Positions 42,301 through 53,127 of a stretch of 64,000 nucleotides of DNA are shown piece by piece; position 1 is the first letter of the stretch, and every line of letters starts with the position of its first letter. The notes under the pieces are model-generated. The model saw nothing but the letters and a program-made list of their open reading frames with translations, was not told the DNA's origin and made no database searches. Origin of the DNA: Owenia fusiformis (lineage: Eukaryota; Annelida; Polychaeta; Sabellida; Oweniidae). Location of the stretch: positions 17,282,822 to 17,346,821 of the forward strand of contig CAIIXF020000008.1 of assembly GCA_903813345.2 (NCBI GenBank). The letters are read 5' to 3'. A program made the translations under genes and the position numbers.

Positions 42301-45300
42301 ACGCCAGGGGAGTGACGTCTTAACTGCCAACTTTCGTATGTTGATATCTCCGCTTTGGTGATGTCATAATATGGAGCAGGAAGAACATTTTGTATGGACA
42401 CCTTTAGGTTCGATCCCGTTATGTTTGGACTTCGGAAATAAACCAAACCACCAAATGGTGAAACAAATGTCAGTGTTTTCCCTTTGAGTGGTCTACTTAT
42501 AGCAACCATGGGGTATCTTTTCCATTCATCCTTCCTTTTAATGTTATCACTGTGGGCCCCAATCTGGACACTCCACAGATGGCTCTGATGGTTGTGCCCT
42601 ATGACAGTAATTTGAATCTGCCCACCAGCTGGTAGATAGAAGCCCGTAGAGTGGAGCTCGGTGAACCTAGCAACAAACTGCATTGTGATTGGCTGCTGGG
42701 TTGGAAACATACAGGAAATGAAGTCTCCGGGAAAATGCTTGACCCCCAGTGATTTGTGACCCACTTCTAAATCTGCATGTTGGTAAATGGACGATAGTAT
42801 TTCCAGATATTCTTTTTCTTTTGGACATTTTGTAGATTTTCCACATATTGCACCAGTTTGTCCTAACATTTCTGTGTGTGACACAATTGTCTGTTGTATG
42901 CGCTCTTTCAATGTATTTTGATGATGTAGCGGAAGCATATTTGCGTGCTTCATGAATGAAGTGCATGTAGGAGTCGACAATCCAGCCAAGCAAATGTGGA
43001 ATAGATGGGCCTCGTCATGTTTCGATTCTGCAGTGTTAATCTTCCCATCCTGAAGTTTGACAGAATCGCTTGTAAAACTCAGACCAGCTTTTGAAATTAT
43101 TTGAGCAACATGCATGTCCTGAAGCTGTGAGTGTAGGTGCTGTTGTAACCACCCCCATGGACACACCCCAATGATAAGCCCCACTCCCTCATCAAACACA
43201 CGCTCCTCTACTGCTGTCATTACATTTTGAACATTGTTCTTTACTTCACCACCTTGTGATATGAGAACATCTGCCTGTTTGATGTCATCAGTGGTAGTAT
43301 TTTTATCTATTTTAACCACTTCTGAAGATGTTCCCTCTTGGCTCACCCACCTAGAAGTATCAGACACATTTCCTTGTTGGTTATTCTATGAAATTTGCAA
43401 AATTACTGAATTGTGCAGGGGCAATTTTAGGCAAAGTTATTGTGACAATGATAAAATTGGCTTTAAAATGACCTATATTCCGACAGTTTCTGTCTGATCT
43501 GTATCTTTGATAAGATGTAGATGTTGTAAAATTATGATTTAGTCCACACCAGATCTACTCTTAATAAGTCAGAAAACATTTCATAATTTCTGAATGATAC
43601 AGCCCTGATTTGGCAAAGGATGAAAAAGAGAAAATTATTTATTATTTAACAGTCACACATTTTGAGATCTTTTATGAGTGTCTTGTCTTATAGACACTCA
43701 TCCTTAGTATATACAAATTGAAAAAAGATGAAAGCAGATATCTTGTTATATACCTGTAGATATTCTCTAACAGTTGCTTGTGTCTAGGTGTATCAGTATC
43801 ATGTCCTGCTAGAAAGGTATTGTGTGACATCACAACTATCCTTCCTCGTCCAAACTGACTTGCTGCAATAACCACCTCATGTTGTTTCCCACTGGTTAAT
43901 ATACCTTGCATTAAAAACAATTTTTGTTGAGTTAAACAAATGAACCCATTAAGTAAGACTCTGTAAGTTGGTTTAGTGCAGCATTGTTTGCTATGTATGA
44001 TTTGAGGAGAGCTATGACACATTCTTTTTTATCCCTCATCCTAAGTGACATAAATGGATACTTTCCTAGCCTGTTCGGAATGGACATTTCAAATTGGGGG
44101 CTCTTGACAAAATTGACCAATTTCCAAATAAAAGGAGACACCAAACCATGATGATAGGATTGCTAAAAATCAATATATTGATATCTGTATAAAAGATCTT
44201 TCCAAAAAGGAATATACCATATGTGAAATAACTAACAATATTGCATTAACTGATTCAGAATGAATATTTTATTTATTTAAATTGGGAACCTCTGACAAAA
44301 ATTGATACATTGCCAAATAAAAAGAAACATCGAGATAACCAAAACAGTACTTTCTATTTTAAATATCCTATAACATGTATTGTAACATACCCTCTGCATT
44401 TTCTCCATGTACTAAGATTGATCCTGGTACGGCTTTTCCAACATCAATCACATCGATTCCTCCAAGAATCTCCTTGTGCCATTTCTTTGCTTGATCAGTC
44501 ATTTCTCCAGTGATAGCAGTATAGTCACTTGTAGAATGATTCAGAAGTAAATGCATATAGTGTATTGATTTAAATGGAAGTGTAGATTTATTTGTTTCTT
44601 CTCAATAGATTCTTTTGAAACTTCATTATGTCAAAATCAATTAGGTAGAATCTCATGAGATATTAAAGATTATATGCAGCAGCTGCTTAGAGTGTTAATG
44701 ATTTGAAAATGATTTGAGATTGAACATTGAAGCCAAATGTATTAAGACTTTTGAAGAGAATTTGATGAGGCCTTTCTTGGTCATAACTCAAAACGTATTC
44801 AGTAAAATAACTTCAAATTGTAAAACTAACATATTTTACAATTTTTTGACAATATATATAAAATGGCCATCATTTTTATTGTTGAAATATCACTTTTTAT
44901 CCTATGCCAAGTAGAGTTTTAGGGAGATAAGTTGGTAAGATATATCCCGTATCCTGATTTTGAGGTTTCCATATCCTGAACCTCCATATCTCCCTCCATA
45001 TCTCCCGCTCCAGGGAATATCTTCCCGCTTCGAAAAAAAATTTGAAAAAAAGAAAAAATTAAAAAAAAGAAAAAATGTTCAAAATGTGAAAAAATAAAAA
45101 ATTGAAAAAAAGAAAAAAATAGAAAAAATTTTGAAAAAATTGAGAAAAATGTGAAAAAATTGAAAAAATAAAAAAATTGAAGCATTATTGAAAGAAAATT
45201 AGAAAACTCTACTTGGTATAGGATAAAGCAGTTATGTACGGTCGGTTTGGATATTGGGTTCATCCCTCGTGAGATATGCACATCTACCTTCGGTCCCTAT

Positions 45301-48300
45301 GGTACCTCAGGTAGATATGCATATCTCCCTCTGGATAAACCCCATATCCAAAACCTCCCAGTACATAACCCTTATTTATGTTATAAATCCAAAAGTTTTA
45401 CATTTACACAACTAAGTATATACTACCAGGTTAACATGTCTAGAATGCGCTTTCACCATTTGAGCCCAGTACCCATGGTACTATTTATTGCAAATGGTTA
45501 CAAGGAATCAAAATGTAAGCCCACTGAATGGTGCAATGTATTCTTTCATCAGATTCAAACCCCCTCCCAAAGATGAATATGTGGTGTCCAAAAATAACCT
45601 GTTAATATATTTTAAGGTGGTGTGAAGAAGGTGATTGAGCACTATGACCCTTACCATAGGAATCCCTTGTACAGCCTTGCAGACAGAGAATGTATTTGGG
45701 AACTGGAGAAATTGGAGACTCATTTCCACCCATCTGTGGCCATGTTTGCCCAGGCAGTCATGAAGGTATGAAAACAAATTAACTATACAAGCCGCTTCTA
45801 AGAGTAGACTAAACCTCAATGTTTTCTAATGGCCACCATGCTTGAATTCATTGTTTTCTTTGAATCTTCTTTTCCTTTGGATTTCTTATTTGGTGGAATA
45901 TTTTTTCTTTTAGGGGGCAAATAAGGCAGAAACATAATAAATATGTGTTTCTATGTTGTTTTTGCTCTTATATTCCAGGGAGAATCTATCCAATACACCA
46001 GTGACCCTCTACAGGATTTTACGCTCATTAAGTTCCTTGACAGATTTGTCTATAGAAATCCTAAGAAGAAATTAGCAGGTAAGAATAGGTCTGCATTAGT
46101 TCTTGGTATTCAAAAGATAACTGGATACCTGTGGTTTTAAAATCCTGTTCAACACATTTATTTGAGGCTGTGATTTGGCACTAGGTGATCTCATTAAACA
46201 AATACATTTACAGTAAAACCTGTCTACTGGAACACCTTTGGTACATCTAAAATGTGTTCTTCTTGGAAGTTGTTCCATTTATAGAGGCTCATTTAACTTT
46301 TAGTCAGTTAGTCATGGGACTGAAAAGTGTTGCACTAACAGATGTGTTCTCACTTCTAGAGATATTCCACTCTACCAGTTTCACTTTATTAGAATCACTG
46401 AAACCATTTGGACATTTAATAATCCTAATCAATTTGTAATTCCAGACTCTGTTAGTGTTATGAGACGTAAGGAGATAGATGTTAAAGGAGTTAAAGCTCT
46501 GGCAGTGAACAGTGATAAATTCCTGGAGACCACAGAGGAAAAAATACCAGTTGATGAGAAATTCTTTCACAGGTAGGAAGGGACTATTGACATTTCCTAA
46601 TTTTGGGTCAGTTTCCCCCAGATTTGAATATTTTGGTCCTCTAACTATGTTATAGAGAGTGTGGGTTGGGGGAGTACAAATATGAAGCTTGACGCAAGAC
46701 TAGTGTAATTCCCTAGCATATTGTAAGAATGATATTCAATATCAGAAATGTTTTGGTAAATAAACATAAAAAAATCATATGTTTGTCATTGCCAGTATAT
46801 AAACTAAAAAATATGCAAATAGGGCAAAGATACACATACTGTTATATATTTCAGGTACTTTAGTCAAATATAGGGCAAAGATACACATACTGTTATATAT
46901 TTCAGGTACTTTAGTCAAATATAGGGCAAAGATACACATACTGTTATATTTCAGGTACTTTAGTCAAATATAGGGCAAAGATACACATACTGTTATATAT
47001 TTTAGGTACTTTAGTCAAATATAGGGCAAAGATACACATACTGTTATATATTTTAGGTACTTTAGTCAAGTTGCTGCTAAGAAGAAGTCCAAGAAGGCAG
47101 ATGATGAGGACAGTGATGCTGGCAGTATCAGTGACGACGAGTTTGATGAATATCTAGGTACATTATACAACCACTTAATTTATATCAAAATAGACAAATA
47201 CAGTGAAACATGCCTCCTTGTGGACATGATGTTATTCAAAAACGAGTTGTTTCAGTGTGGAAATATGATTAACTTATTGCAGTTTTCTGAAACTTTTTCA
47301 GTTTTGTATATGATAATTTGTGTGTCACCCATTATGTGCTCATTTGCAGTACCTACTGAAAAGATATTAGCAAAACCAGGGATTCGACTATTGTATGGTG
47401 AATGCAAGAAATGTTTTTATTTCAAAATCAGAAATTGTAATTTTATTATGTAATCATTGATGTACTCGAATTAATAAGTTGGTACAATGTGTTTCTTTCA
47501 GGGAATCTAGAACAGAATGTTGATGAGAGAGGGGACATGCTTGGTGATCTAGGATATGATTTTGCAAGGTCAGCAAATTTAATTTTTGTTGGTGCTTGAT
47601 ACTTACAAGATGGCAAATCTAAATTGTTCATGTTTTACCTTTGGTAAATTTGATTTGAAACCGAAAAAATTAAATTCTGTGTATCTATCTGTCTCATCAA
47701 TGGGATTGAACCCACGAAAAAACTGTTTCCTGCAAACTTCTTTTCAAATACATTACATGATACAACCATGAACTATGTATATAATTGTTGTAAATCTACA
47801 TACTCTGCTCGTCAAATAAGTGGTATTATGAATGCATTTACCTGGAATTGCAGTGATATGGGTAAAAAGCAGAATAAAAAGAAGAGTAAAGCTAATGAGA
47901 GCAGTGATGAAGATGACGACGAGATTGATGAAGATGATGCCTCTGACCTTGAAGATGATGATTTATCAGAGGAGGAACCTGACTTTGGAGATGGTGACTT
48001 TGGAGATGCATTTGCCTCAGATGCTAGTGATGAGGATGGCAAAAATGATGTTGAATTTGATGAGGAAGATGTTGCCTTTTCCGATGATGATGGTAAATTT
48101 TTGAAATCAAATTTATAATTTTTCCAGTGATGCATATTGAAAAAGAATGATTGCAAAATGAAACAATATAGTATATTACATAAGGGGTGCTATTTTCTGT
48201 CCAGGCAACACAAGAATCTTTGTTCTGATCCTAGAAAACAATGTAATGTTTTCAAATTTATTGACCCATATTAATTGATTTCCATCCATGAGCCATATAT

Positions 48301-49742
48301 AAGACTTGTCATCAATATGTTTAGTATGGAGAGCCATGTACACTTGCTTCGAAGCTACTCAAGAACACCAGTTGTTCCATGCTTTGGGGAAAGTCCTCGG
48401 ACCTAGGCCAGAAAGTGGTGGGGATGAGAATCCCTCCTCTGTGTCCGTTGTTCAATGAATTAGCCTAAGACATTGCAGAATGGAGGCTTGAGCAGGATGT
48501 GGTGATTGTCGTATCAAAGTTATGCAAGTGGTGTGGCATTGCTACACAAACTCGACGGGGCTTACTCATATGAATCTCCATTTTGATTTTTTTTATGTCA
48601 ACACCAAGAAAGGGCAACTTATTGGCAACTTATTGTTATAGCAACTGTTTTTTTGTGAAAGGCATCAGTGTTTGATGTTTGCATAAGGAGTTAGTGTCCA
48701 GGTGATGACATTTTATTATGTGAATTCCTTTCTTATCTGCCCAAATTGTAATTTTAGATGAGCTCGGAGAGGTTGACTTTAGCAAGGACAAGAAAGCAAA
48801 GAAGAGATCTCAAGAAGGCCCCTTAGAATCAATGAGAGGGAAGAAAAGAAAAAGGTATAAAATATTGTGAATTGAATTGATTATTTACAGTAATGGGGCT
48901 GGACTATTTGTTCTTTTTTAAAGATATTCAAAAAGAATTGATGTATTAATTATTTACAGTGATGGGGCTGGACTATTTGCTGCTGCGGAGGAATTCGCAG
49001 ATATGATGGATGATAATGCTGGTGCCAAGTTTGACATGGGAGGTGGAGATGCCATGTCCAATAAAGACAATGCCAGTAAGCAATGTTTTGAGTTTCAAAA
49101 TCAAAATACATGAATAGGGTGTTCCTATTTTCTCAGATCAAGATGGAGTTTCACCCAGTTGGTCTTTGGTAAAGAAAAGCAAGCCTCAGCCAAACTCGTT
49201 GATGATTAGACCTCCCCCCGCCAAATTTTCTGACGCACAATCACTAACATGATAAGTAATAGTTGGTAAAAATAGTTGGAAAATTAAGAAAGTGTAATTT
49301 TGAGGAAAAGTGAAACATTCTATACATGTAACTTCAAACCACTGATGATTACTAGTAATTGATTATCCCATTTTCTGAACCACTATATGGAGAGAATAGA
49401 TGCTGTAGTGGGTATGGAATTGAAAACTATCACATGTTCATTTGGGCAAAATCTTCAGAGCCCAAATGGGTTTCATCCACGAAGTTCGATATTGTATTTT
49501 GAAAAGTAATTGAAATTCACTGTACTATGCCTGTCATAAGGCTATATTATTTTAACTGCTGTTCCTGTGTCTGTGATTTATTCCAATATGTGTCTGTCTG
49601 TGTGTCTGCAGGTGCTAAGCAACTGAAGTGGGAGCTAGAGAGAGACAGGAAAATGAGGGGAGCTGATTGGAGGCAGAAGAAAAGATCCAAGAAACCATTC
49701 AGACCTGGACAGAAAAAACAACAGAAAGGAAAGCGAAGATGA
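27393..49742 (+). CDS. CEBPZ: CEBPZ / NOC1, ribosome biogenesis protein, 26 exons
   Basis: Nucleolar HEAT-repeat/CBF-MAK21 family protein; its yeast counterpart Noc1 works with Noc2 in early 60S assembly. Exons: 27393-27485, 29406-29501, 29788-29846, 30433-30530, 30836-31047, 31447-31555, 31889-32077, 32968-33207, 34661-34704, 35230-35314, 35491-35575, 35979-36075, 36521-36605, 36880-36994, 39746-39887, 40344-40472, 40797-40950, 45617-45765, 45979-46078, 46446-46572, 47057-47157, 47502-47568, 47854-48092, 48758-48854, 48960-49075, 49612-49742. They total 3159 bases, in phase throughout, 1052 residues (human about 1054). Recognised blocks: [10 protein letters not shown] (about 250), [17 protein letters not shown] (about 320), [11 protein letters not shown] (about 485), [19 protein letters not shown] and [20 protein letters not shown] bounding the CBF/MAK21 region (about 538-755), an acidic tail (860-935) and a basic C-terminus. 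Intron 17 contains an antisense gene. Confidence 0.96.
27486..29405. other. CEBPZ intron 1
   Basis: No gene seen. Two CAACAGGC dispersed repeats sit back to back at 28178-28447. A minus-strand open frame at 27836-28240 shows no family features. Confidence 0.6.
28178..28447. repeat. Two adjacent CAACAGGC dispersed repeats
   Basis: Both copies begin CAGGGGTTTCACTAGAATTT (about 28178 and 28324) and end in CGCCTGTTG or CACCTGTTG. Same family as 14286-14460. Confidence 0.7.
33353..34545. mobile_element. Palindromic DNA transposon (host of a nested element)
   Basis: Terminal sequences GAGGGAAATTAGCGCAACAG and CTGTTGCGCTAACTTCCCTC begin long inverted arms. The arms run 33353-33441 plus 33922-34140 on the left and about 34258-34545 on the right; the left arm is split by the element at 33442-33921. 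Located in CEBPZ intron 8. Confidence 0.8.
33442..33921. mobile_element. 480-bp MITE nested in another palindrome, TTA-flanked
   Basis: Ends GGGGCGGGGTCAAAATATC and GATATTTTGACCCCGCCCC, flanked by TTA on both sides (33439-33441 and 33922-33924). A TTA duplication with G-rich ends is what PIF/Harbinger elements produce. The uninterrupted arm on the right of the host palindrome shows the empty-site sequence (TTAGGCC), which supports the insertion. Confidence 0.8.
37240..39379 (+). mobile_element. 5'-truncated non-LTR retrotransposon (LINE)
   Basis: Reverse-transcriptase body followed by about 280 bases of 3' sequence ending in a short tandem tail of ATTGA units (about 39355-39378), as in LINEs that end in a microsatellite rather than poly-A. 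The endonuclease part is missing. The 5' border is approximate. It sits sense to CEBPZ in intron 14. Confidence 0.85.
37276..39096 (+). CDS. LINE reverse transcriptase, 5'-truncated but open
   Basis: One frame of about 606 codons with no stop, starting just after an in-frame TAG at 37273. No reliable initiator is visible, so this is the 3' part of a longer polyprotein ORF. Motifs in order: [22 protein letters not shown] with [52 protein letters not shown], catalytic FADD (38281-38292), then the thumb region [20 protein letters not shown] and a C-terminal LNYCNIIWG block. The order and wording are those of the CR1/L2/jockey group; I cannot separate these by eye. The lack of stops implies recent insertion. 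Confidence 0.88.
   Translation, partial: HIIKYSKRTHYQNKFAEVSGNIKKSWSIINELLGKNKKAALPSKFTINGKETTDHEIISNGFNNFFTNIGKNLAKEIPKSKKCFNEYLARAQKVQSSIYLKKTSKTELELEMCLLKSSSPGPDGILPSLIKSARQFLIDPLLYIFNLSFKSGIFPDALKLAKVTPVFKKGVTTNPPNYRPISVLSVFSKLLEKLMHAKLTGFLERFEIIFTYQFGFQKFNSTYMAILYFIEQIRKSTDLGKTSIGITLDFSKAFDTINHDILIQKLEYYGIRGIAKSWFESYLKDRKQYVTINNYESKQSSLNCGVPQGSVLGPLLFILYINDLPFVAPNLKFIMFADDTNLLDSDYDLNELMTRTNANLNSIDDWIKANKLSLNIGKTNAILFGPQKNQTNLNLKIRNENINFREKIDFLGIIIDKNLKFKEHIKSVETKISRVIGSLYHIKHLLQIDSFKTIYYSLIHSQLNYCNIIWGNTFKSFYDRLHKLQKQFLRLALNKDRLSHSAPLFKDLRILNIFDVNRYCTGQFMYKIFNKHPSLPKNLFQDLFDININIHHHYTRQLHYFHIPKCSKLSLRYLGPNLWNALPHDIKKCSTLNIFKSSYKKLLIYR
40589..40691. repeat. 23-base tandem repeat, 4-5 copies
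   Basis: GAAATTTTGAATTCAGTTT ACAT units in CEBPZ intron 16. Confidence 0.85.
41258..44556 (-). CDS. TCAF-like M60 metallopeptidase, nested in CEBPZ intron 17
   Basis: Four exons in phase: 44556-44391, 43904-43754, 43350-41951, 41781-41258; 2241 bases, 746 residues. The N-terminal part ([24 protein letters not shown], split over two lines of evidence: residues about 62-85) and the large exon resemble vertebrate TRPM8-channel-associated factors. The core is a peptidase M60 domain: the HEXXH zinc motif HELGH is at 41996-41982 (about residue 557), and the glutamate in GEVTCN just after the next splice junction fits the third zinc ligand. From memory, human TCAF1 has lost the second histidine, so this protein looks catalytically able where the vertebrate one is not. 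No signal peptide is apparent. The ATG at 44556 is the first in frame; an upstream exon is possible. The frame start near 43367 is GTG and internal. Substrate unknown; M60 enzymes typically act on mucin-like glycoproteins. Confidence 0.82.
44897..45229. mobile_element. MITE with A-rich interior
   Basis: ATCCTATGCCAAGTAGAGTT near 44897-44920 is inverted at about 45207-45227 (ACTCTACTTGGTATAGGAT). The interior (45030-45190) is mostly GAAAAAA runs. A similar end sequence is seen near 21490. Confidence 0.65.
46821..47056 (+). repeat. Tandemly duplicated 3' splice site of CEBPZ exon 21
   Basis: Five units of 49-51 bases start with AGGGCAAAGATACACATACT (46821, 46872, 46923, 46972, 47023). The first four each contain a complete acceptor (tttcag or ttttag) plus the exon's first 14 bases GTACTTTAGTCAA. 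The fifth runs into the real exon at 47057. Use of any earlier acceptor would read six codons and stop at TAG. Confidence 0.88.
48881..48910 (+). repeat. Duplicated 3' splice site of CEBPZ exon 25
   Basis: TTATTTACAG followed by TAATGGGGCTGGACTATTTG repeats, with one change, the real acceptor and exon start 69 bases downstream (48950-48979). Use of the upstream acceptor would hit TAA after ten further codons. Confidence 0.82.
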
Positions 49743-50248
49743 TCTGAACTTGTCAAATAATTGGTGGTAGTTTCAATGTAGTTCTTTGGTGTTCTGTTCA
49801 TATGGATAAAGGACTTGATTTTTGAAAGCTTGAATTTAGAAACTATTTTGCATGTTTCTACTTGAAGCCTTTGGATTATGTTATAAATATGAAAGTGCAA
49901 TTGTGTTCAGGACTTGGAGTGTCTTAATTATTTAGCCTTTGGGACAGTACATGTTTAAAATGTACATTGTATTGGATATAATGACTAGGCCTAAATAACA
50001 TTTTTAGTCTAGAATGTTTCCTGAACATGCCATGAATTTTATCAATTGATCTTTTATTGATCTGTGATCAATATATTGCATGAGATATACTGTATGATGT
50101 ACAGAAATCCAGACCAGTGTTTCAAATTTCACAGCATGGTTAATATGGGTTTATATGTGTAACCCAAGTTGTAAGTTGATATAAATACTATTGAAGCGGT
50201 AATATGTCCTCCAGTGCATGTGTATTGCATTGATTTAAATAATTCTTA

Positions 50249-50424
50249 CACACTACCCTACCCCCATACTGTAGCCAGTATTCCTTTAAAAGATACATGT
50301 ACAATGTATTAAGAACACTTGGAATATATGAAAAATCTAGTATTATAGAAATATGGAAATAAACAAGTGTCCTCCATTTGCAACTTCACTGTAGCCTGTA
50401 TCCCTATAGGGTAGGGTAGTGTGT
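50249..50424. repeat. Inverted repeat with perfect 16-base arms
   Basis: ACACACTACCCTACCC (50249-50264) and GGGTAGGGTAGTGTGT (50409-50424). It encloses the first candidate polyadenylation signal of CEBPZ. Could be a small MITE. Confidence 0.7.
50358..50363 (+). terminator. Candidate CEBPZ polyadenylation signal
   Basis: AATAAA about 615 bases after the stop. A second AATAAA at 50603-50608 is an equal candidate. Confidence 0.4.
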
Positions 50425-51001
50425 CTTAATAAAATTGATAAATCCCTCTTTGAATAACCAAATTGGCAATGTTTATATGGGCCATACACCGGTTTGTATT
50501 GTTCGTTAAACTCAATTTTCTCATAACCTCACTCTCTTTGTTATTAAAACTGTACATATATATTTTCATTTAAACACTACTTGTATGGAAGACTGAAGGG
50601 AAAATAAATATTTATGATTTTATACAAAACTTTATTGTTTATGTACATTTTCAAGTTCTACATAATCTTTACATTATGACTGCATATTTCTAATAATATT
50701 GATTATATTACACATCTGTACAACAACCTTAAAACTCATGCAATTTAACATAACAATTAGCACATTGCATTTCAGACCAGTCCAAAGTATCAATTTGGGT
50801 ATACTTTATCAAGACATCTAAATCTAGGTGTCATGATAAAGTATGTCATGAATATGTTTGTATGCTAGCCTAACAATCTTGAAAGGTTCTTACTGTTGTG
50901 TAAGATTCCACTAAATACTAGTTTTCTTGATAAAATGTTCATTTTGACACTGCCTTTTAGAATATACATAGATACAATACGCTTATACATCAATGTTACA
51001 A

Positions 51002-51451
51002 GAGGGGGAAATATCCCAGAATTCAAAGATAATAATTTTTTCAGAATATATAACCCTTAGCATGGGTGTAGCTACATATGCAGAATACACAGTCGCATAC
51101 TATTGAGAGTAAAGACCAAAGGTGTAAATCGATCTTAGAATCGCTCAGAACACGCCAAATAAGCCCAAAAATTCAAAAATTTTAAAAAATCATATATTTT
51201 GGACCTAGAATAGCTCAGACCTTGCCAAATAAGTCCAAAAATCCTAAATTTTATGACGTATGAAAACCATCTTTATGCTCATATGGAGAAAGGTTCATCT
51301 ATAAATAGACTAGATCCAAGTAGAAACGATCTTGATCTAGAGGAACTTTTTCCTATATGTGCCATGTTATTTGATCTGAATTAGCCACCTGGTGGTGAAA
51401 ACAGGAACTAACCACTGGTCCCTCGGTAATTCTGGGATATTTCCCCCTCCT
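51002..51451. mobile_element. 450-bp element with 22-base terminal inverted repeats
   Basis: GAGGGGGAAATATCCCAGAA (about 51002) is inverted at TTCTGGGATATTTCCCCCTC (about 51430-51450). Internal CTTGCCAAATAAG-like repeats. A related single end occurs near 19573. Confidence 0.7.
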
Positions 51452-52898
51452 GATCCTACAACGGTGCTGGAACTACAAAAAATGACTGCTTTATTTGGAT
51501 ATAATTTCTATATTTGGCAGCAGCTTTGAGAACACAATTTAATTGTATTACTTAACACCACATACTGCAATTTCAACAACAGTGAAGAAATTTCGTTGTT
51601 TCGTAATATTACTTTTTCTACAGTTTGACACATTCGAATAATGATGCAACACATTTCTTAGTCCCACATACACGGGTTAATCACTTTTTAACACTGGGTC
51701 TATTAATAATAAAAAGCCATACATGGTTCATAATTGACAACTAAGAAACTACATTAATATTGACTGTGCAGAATATTGATAGTGTGATATTTAGGTAGGC
51801 CAGGCAAGATCACTAACTCTCTGTAATTTATCTTATGCAGCAAAACCTTATTTAGTCTTATTGAACACCCTTAGTGAGCACCACTTCAAAACACATTTTA
51901 CATTGGCTCCTGTATGATATACCCTCTGTAGTAATATATGCCTACAATGCACACTATTTTGTGGCTCCATAGGTGTTCACTATATACAGGATTTACTGTA
52001 CATGTGTAGCTACTAGCTGCCTACATATTTCATGTATTCATGCAAACATGTTTGAAATTGCTTACCTTAAGGGTCATTAACTGTAATCCACATCCTTATT
52101 AACTCTAAAATATTTTTAATTCATAATACGCGTATGTGACAATCAATCAATGCACAATCAATAGGCTTTGACACATAAACCTTTTCTGAAAATATTGATG
52201 CTTGAAAAATAATTTCACCTAATAATGCCTGAGTTACATTAACTCCAACTCATCGGCTGGCACCCGGCTGATTTAGCAATCAGTTTAAAATTGTATTCAG
52301 TTTTGAACAAAATACTCAATCGGCCGGGTGTCAATTAATAAATCGGAGAAAATGTGACTGAGGCATTGGTAGTAAACTTCAATAATAACAGAAAGTTTGT
52401 TATCTCAGATTATTGATTGTTTATGTAACAGATCATTGTAAATTTATTTTGTAGGGTTATTTAGAAAGAGAATTACAGTTATTAGCCCTTTAATGAATTT
52501 GAAGTAAATAAAAGTATTAATAGAGAAGTTTCACACAACAGATTACAGCTAAAATGTATCATCAACTGCATCTTGTTTTAGTTGAACTGCTACACATAAA
52601 TCTGGTGAATGCATTACATACTGTAATTTAGATATGTTGGGCAAAAAGCTTTGTGTGAAACCTCTCGATTGTTTCTGGTTACCAGAGTTACAAATTTTGG
52701 ACAAGCTTACAAAAATTCTAGTCATTTTTAATTCTCTAAACTAGCAAAACATGTGGATTATGAAGTTTCTTTATGCTATGCTCCAAAGAAAGGAAAGGGT
52801 AAATTATTTTGCTTTGATGAGTTTATTCAGAATAAATAATATCGTTAATATCCTTTTTGTCACAAGTCCAATTACCAGAACAAAGTATATTTTGCCTC

Positions 52899-52904
52899 TT
52901 TATT
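52899..52904 (-). terminator. Candidate NC2-alpha polyadenylation signal
   Basis: AATAAA on the minus strand about 225 bases after the stop codon. Confidence 0.35.
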
Positions 52905-53127
52905 GAGGCCATTTCATTATTATAATGGATTATAAATTTCTCCGTAATGAAGATACTACATATACTGTACATAGTATATACCAAACAGAAGTAGGTATGC
53001 TAATTGTTTTAGCAGTTATTAGTAATAAACTACGGTATATTGTTCATATTTAACCTGAATTATGTCATTATTGTTCTAAAACCATTGCACAACTGGATTA
53101 TACAGTGCACATATTGCAAGCTAGTGT

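Larger units (their letters stand above)
49743..53127. other. Convergent intergenic region
   Basis: Holds the 3' untranslated regions of CEBPZ (from the left) and of the NC2-alpha gene (from the right) and two inverted-repeat elements. No further gene seen. Confidence 0.6.

Noticed and set aside
41928-43367. Start of the TCAF-like protein at 43367
   Set aside because: The codon there is GTG, and an acceptor at 43351 joins in phase to two upstream exons that continue the homology.
45030-45190. Phe-rich open frame on the minus strand
   Set aside because: Translation of A-rich low-complexity sequence inside a MITE.
46821-47056. Regular repeats that could suggest a CRISPR-like array
   Set aside because: Eukaryotic intron; the units are tandem with no distinct spacers and contain splice acceptor plus exon start.
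47812-48156. Serine-rich minus-strand frame
   Set aside because: Shadow of the acidic CEBPZ exon 47854-48092, where GAT/GAG codons read as serine on the other strand.
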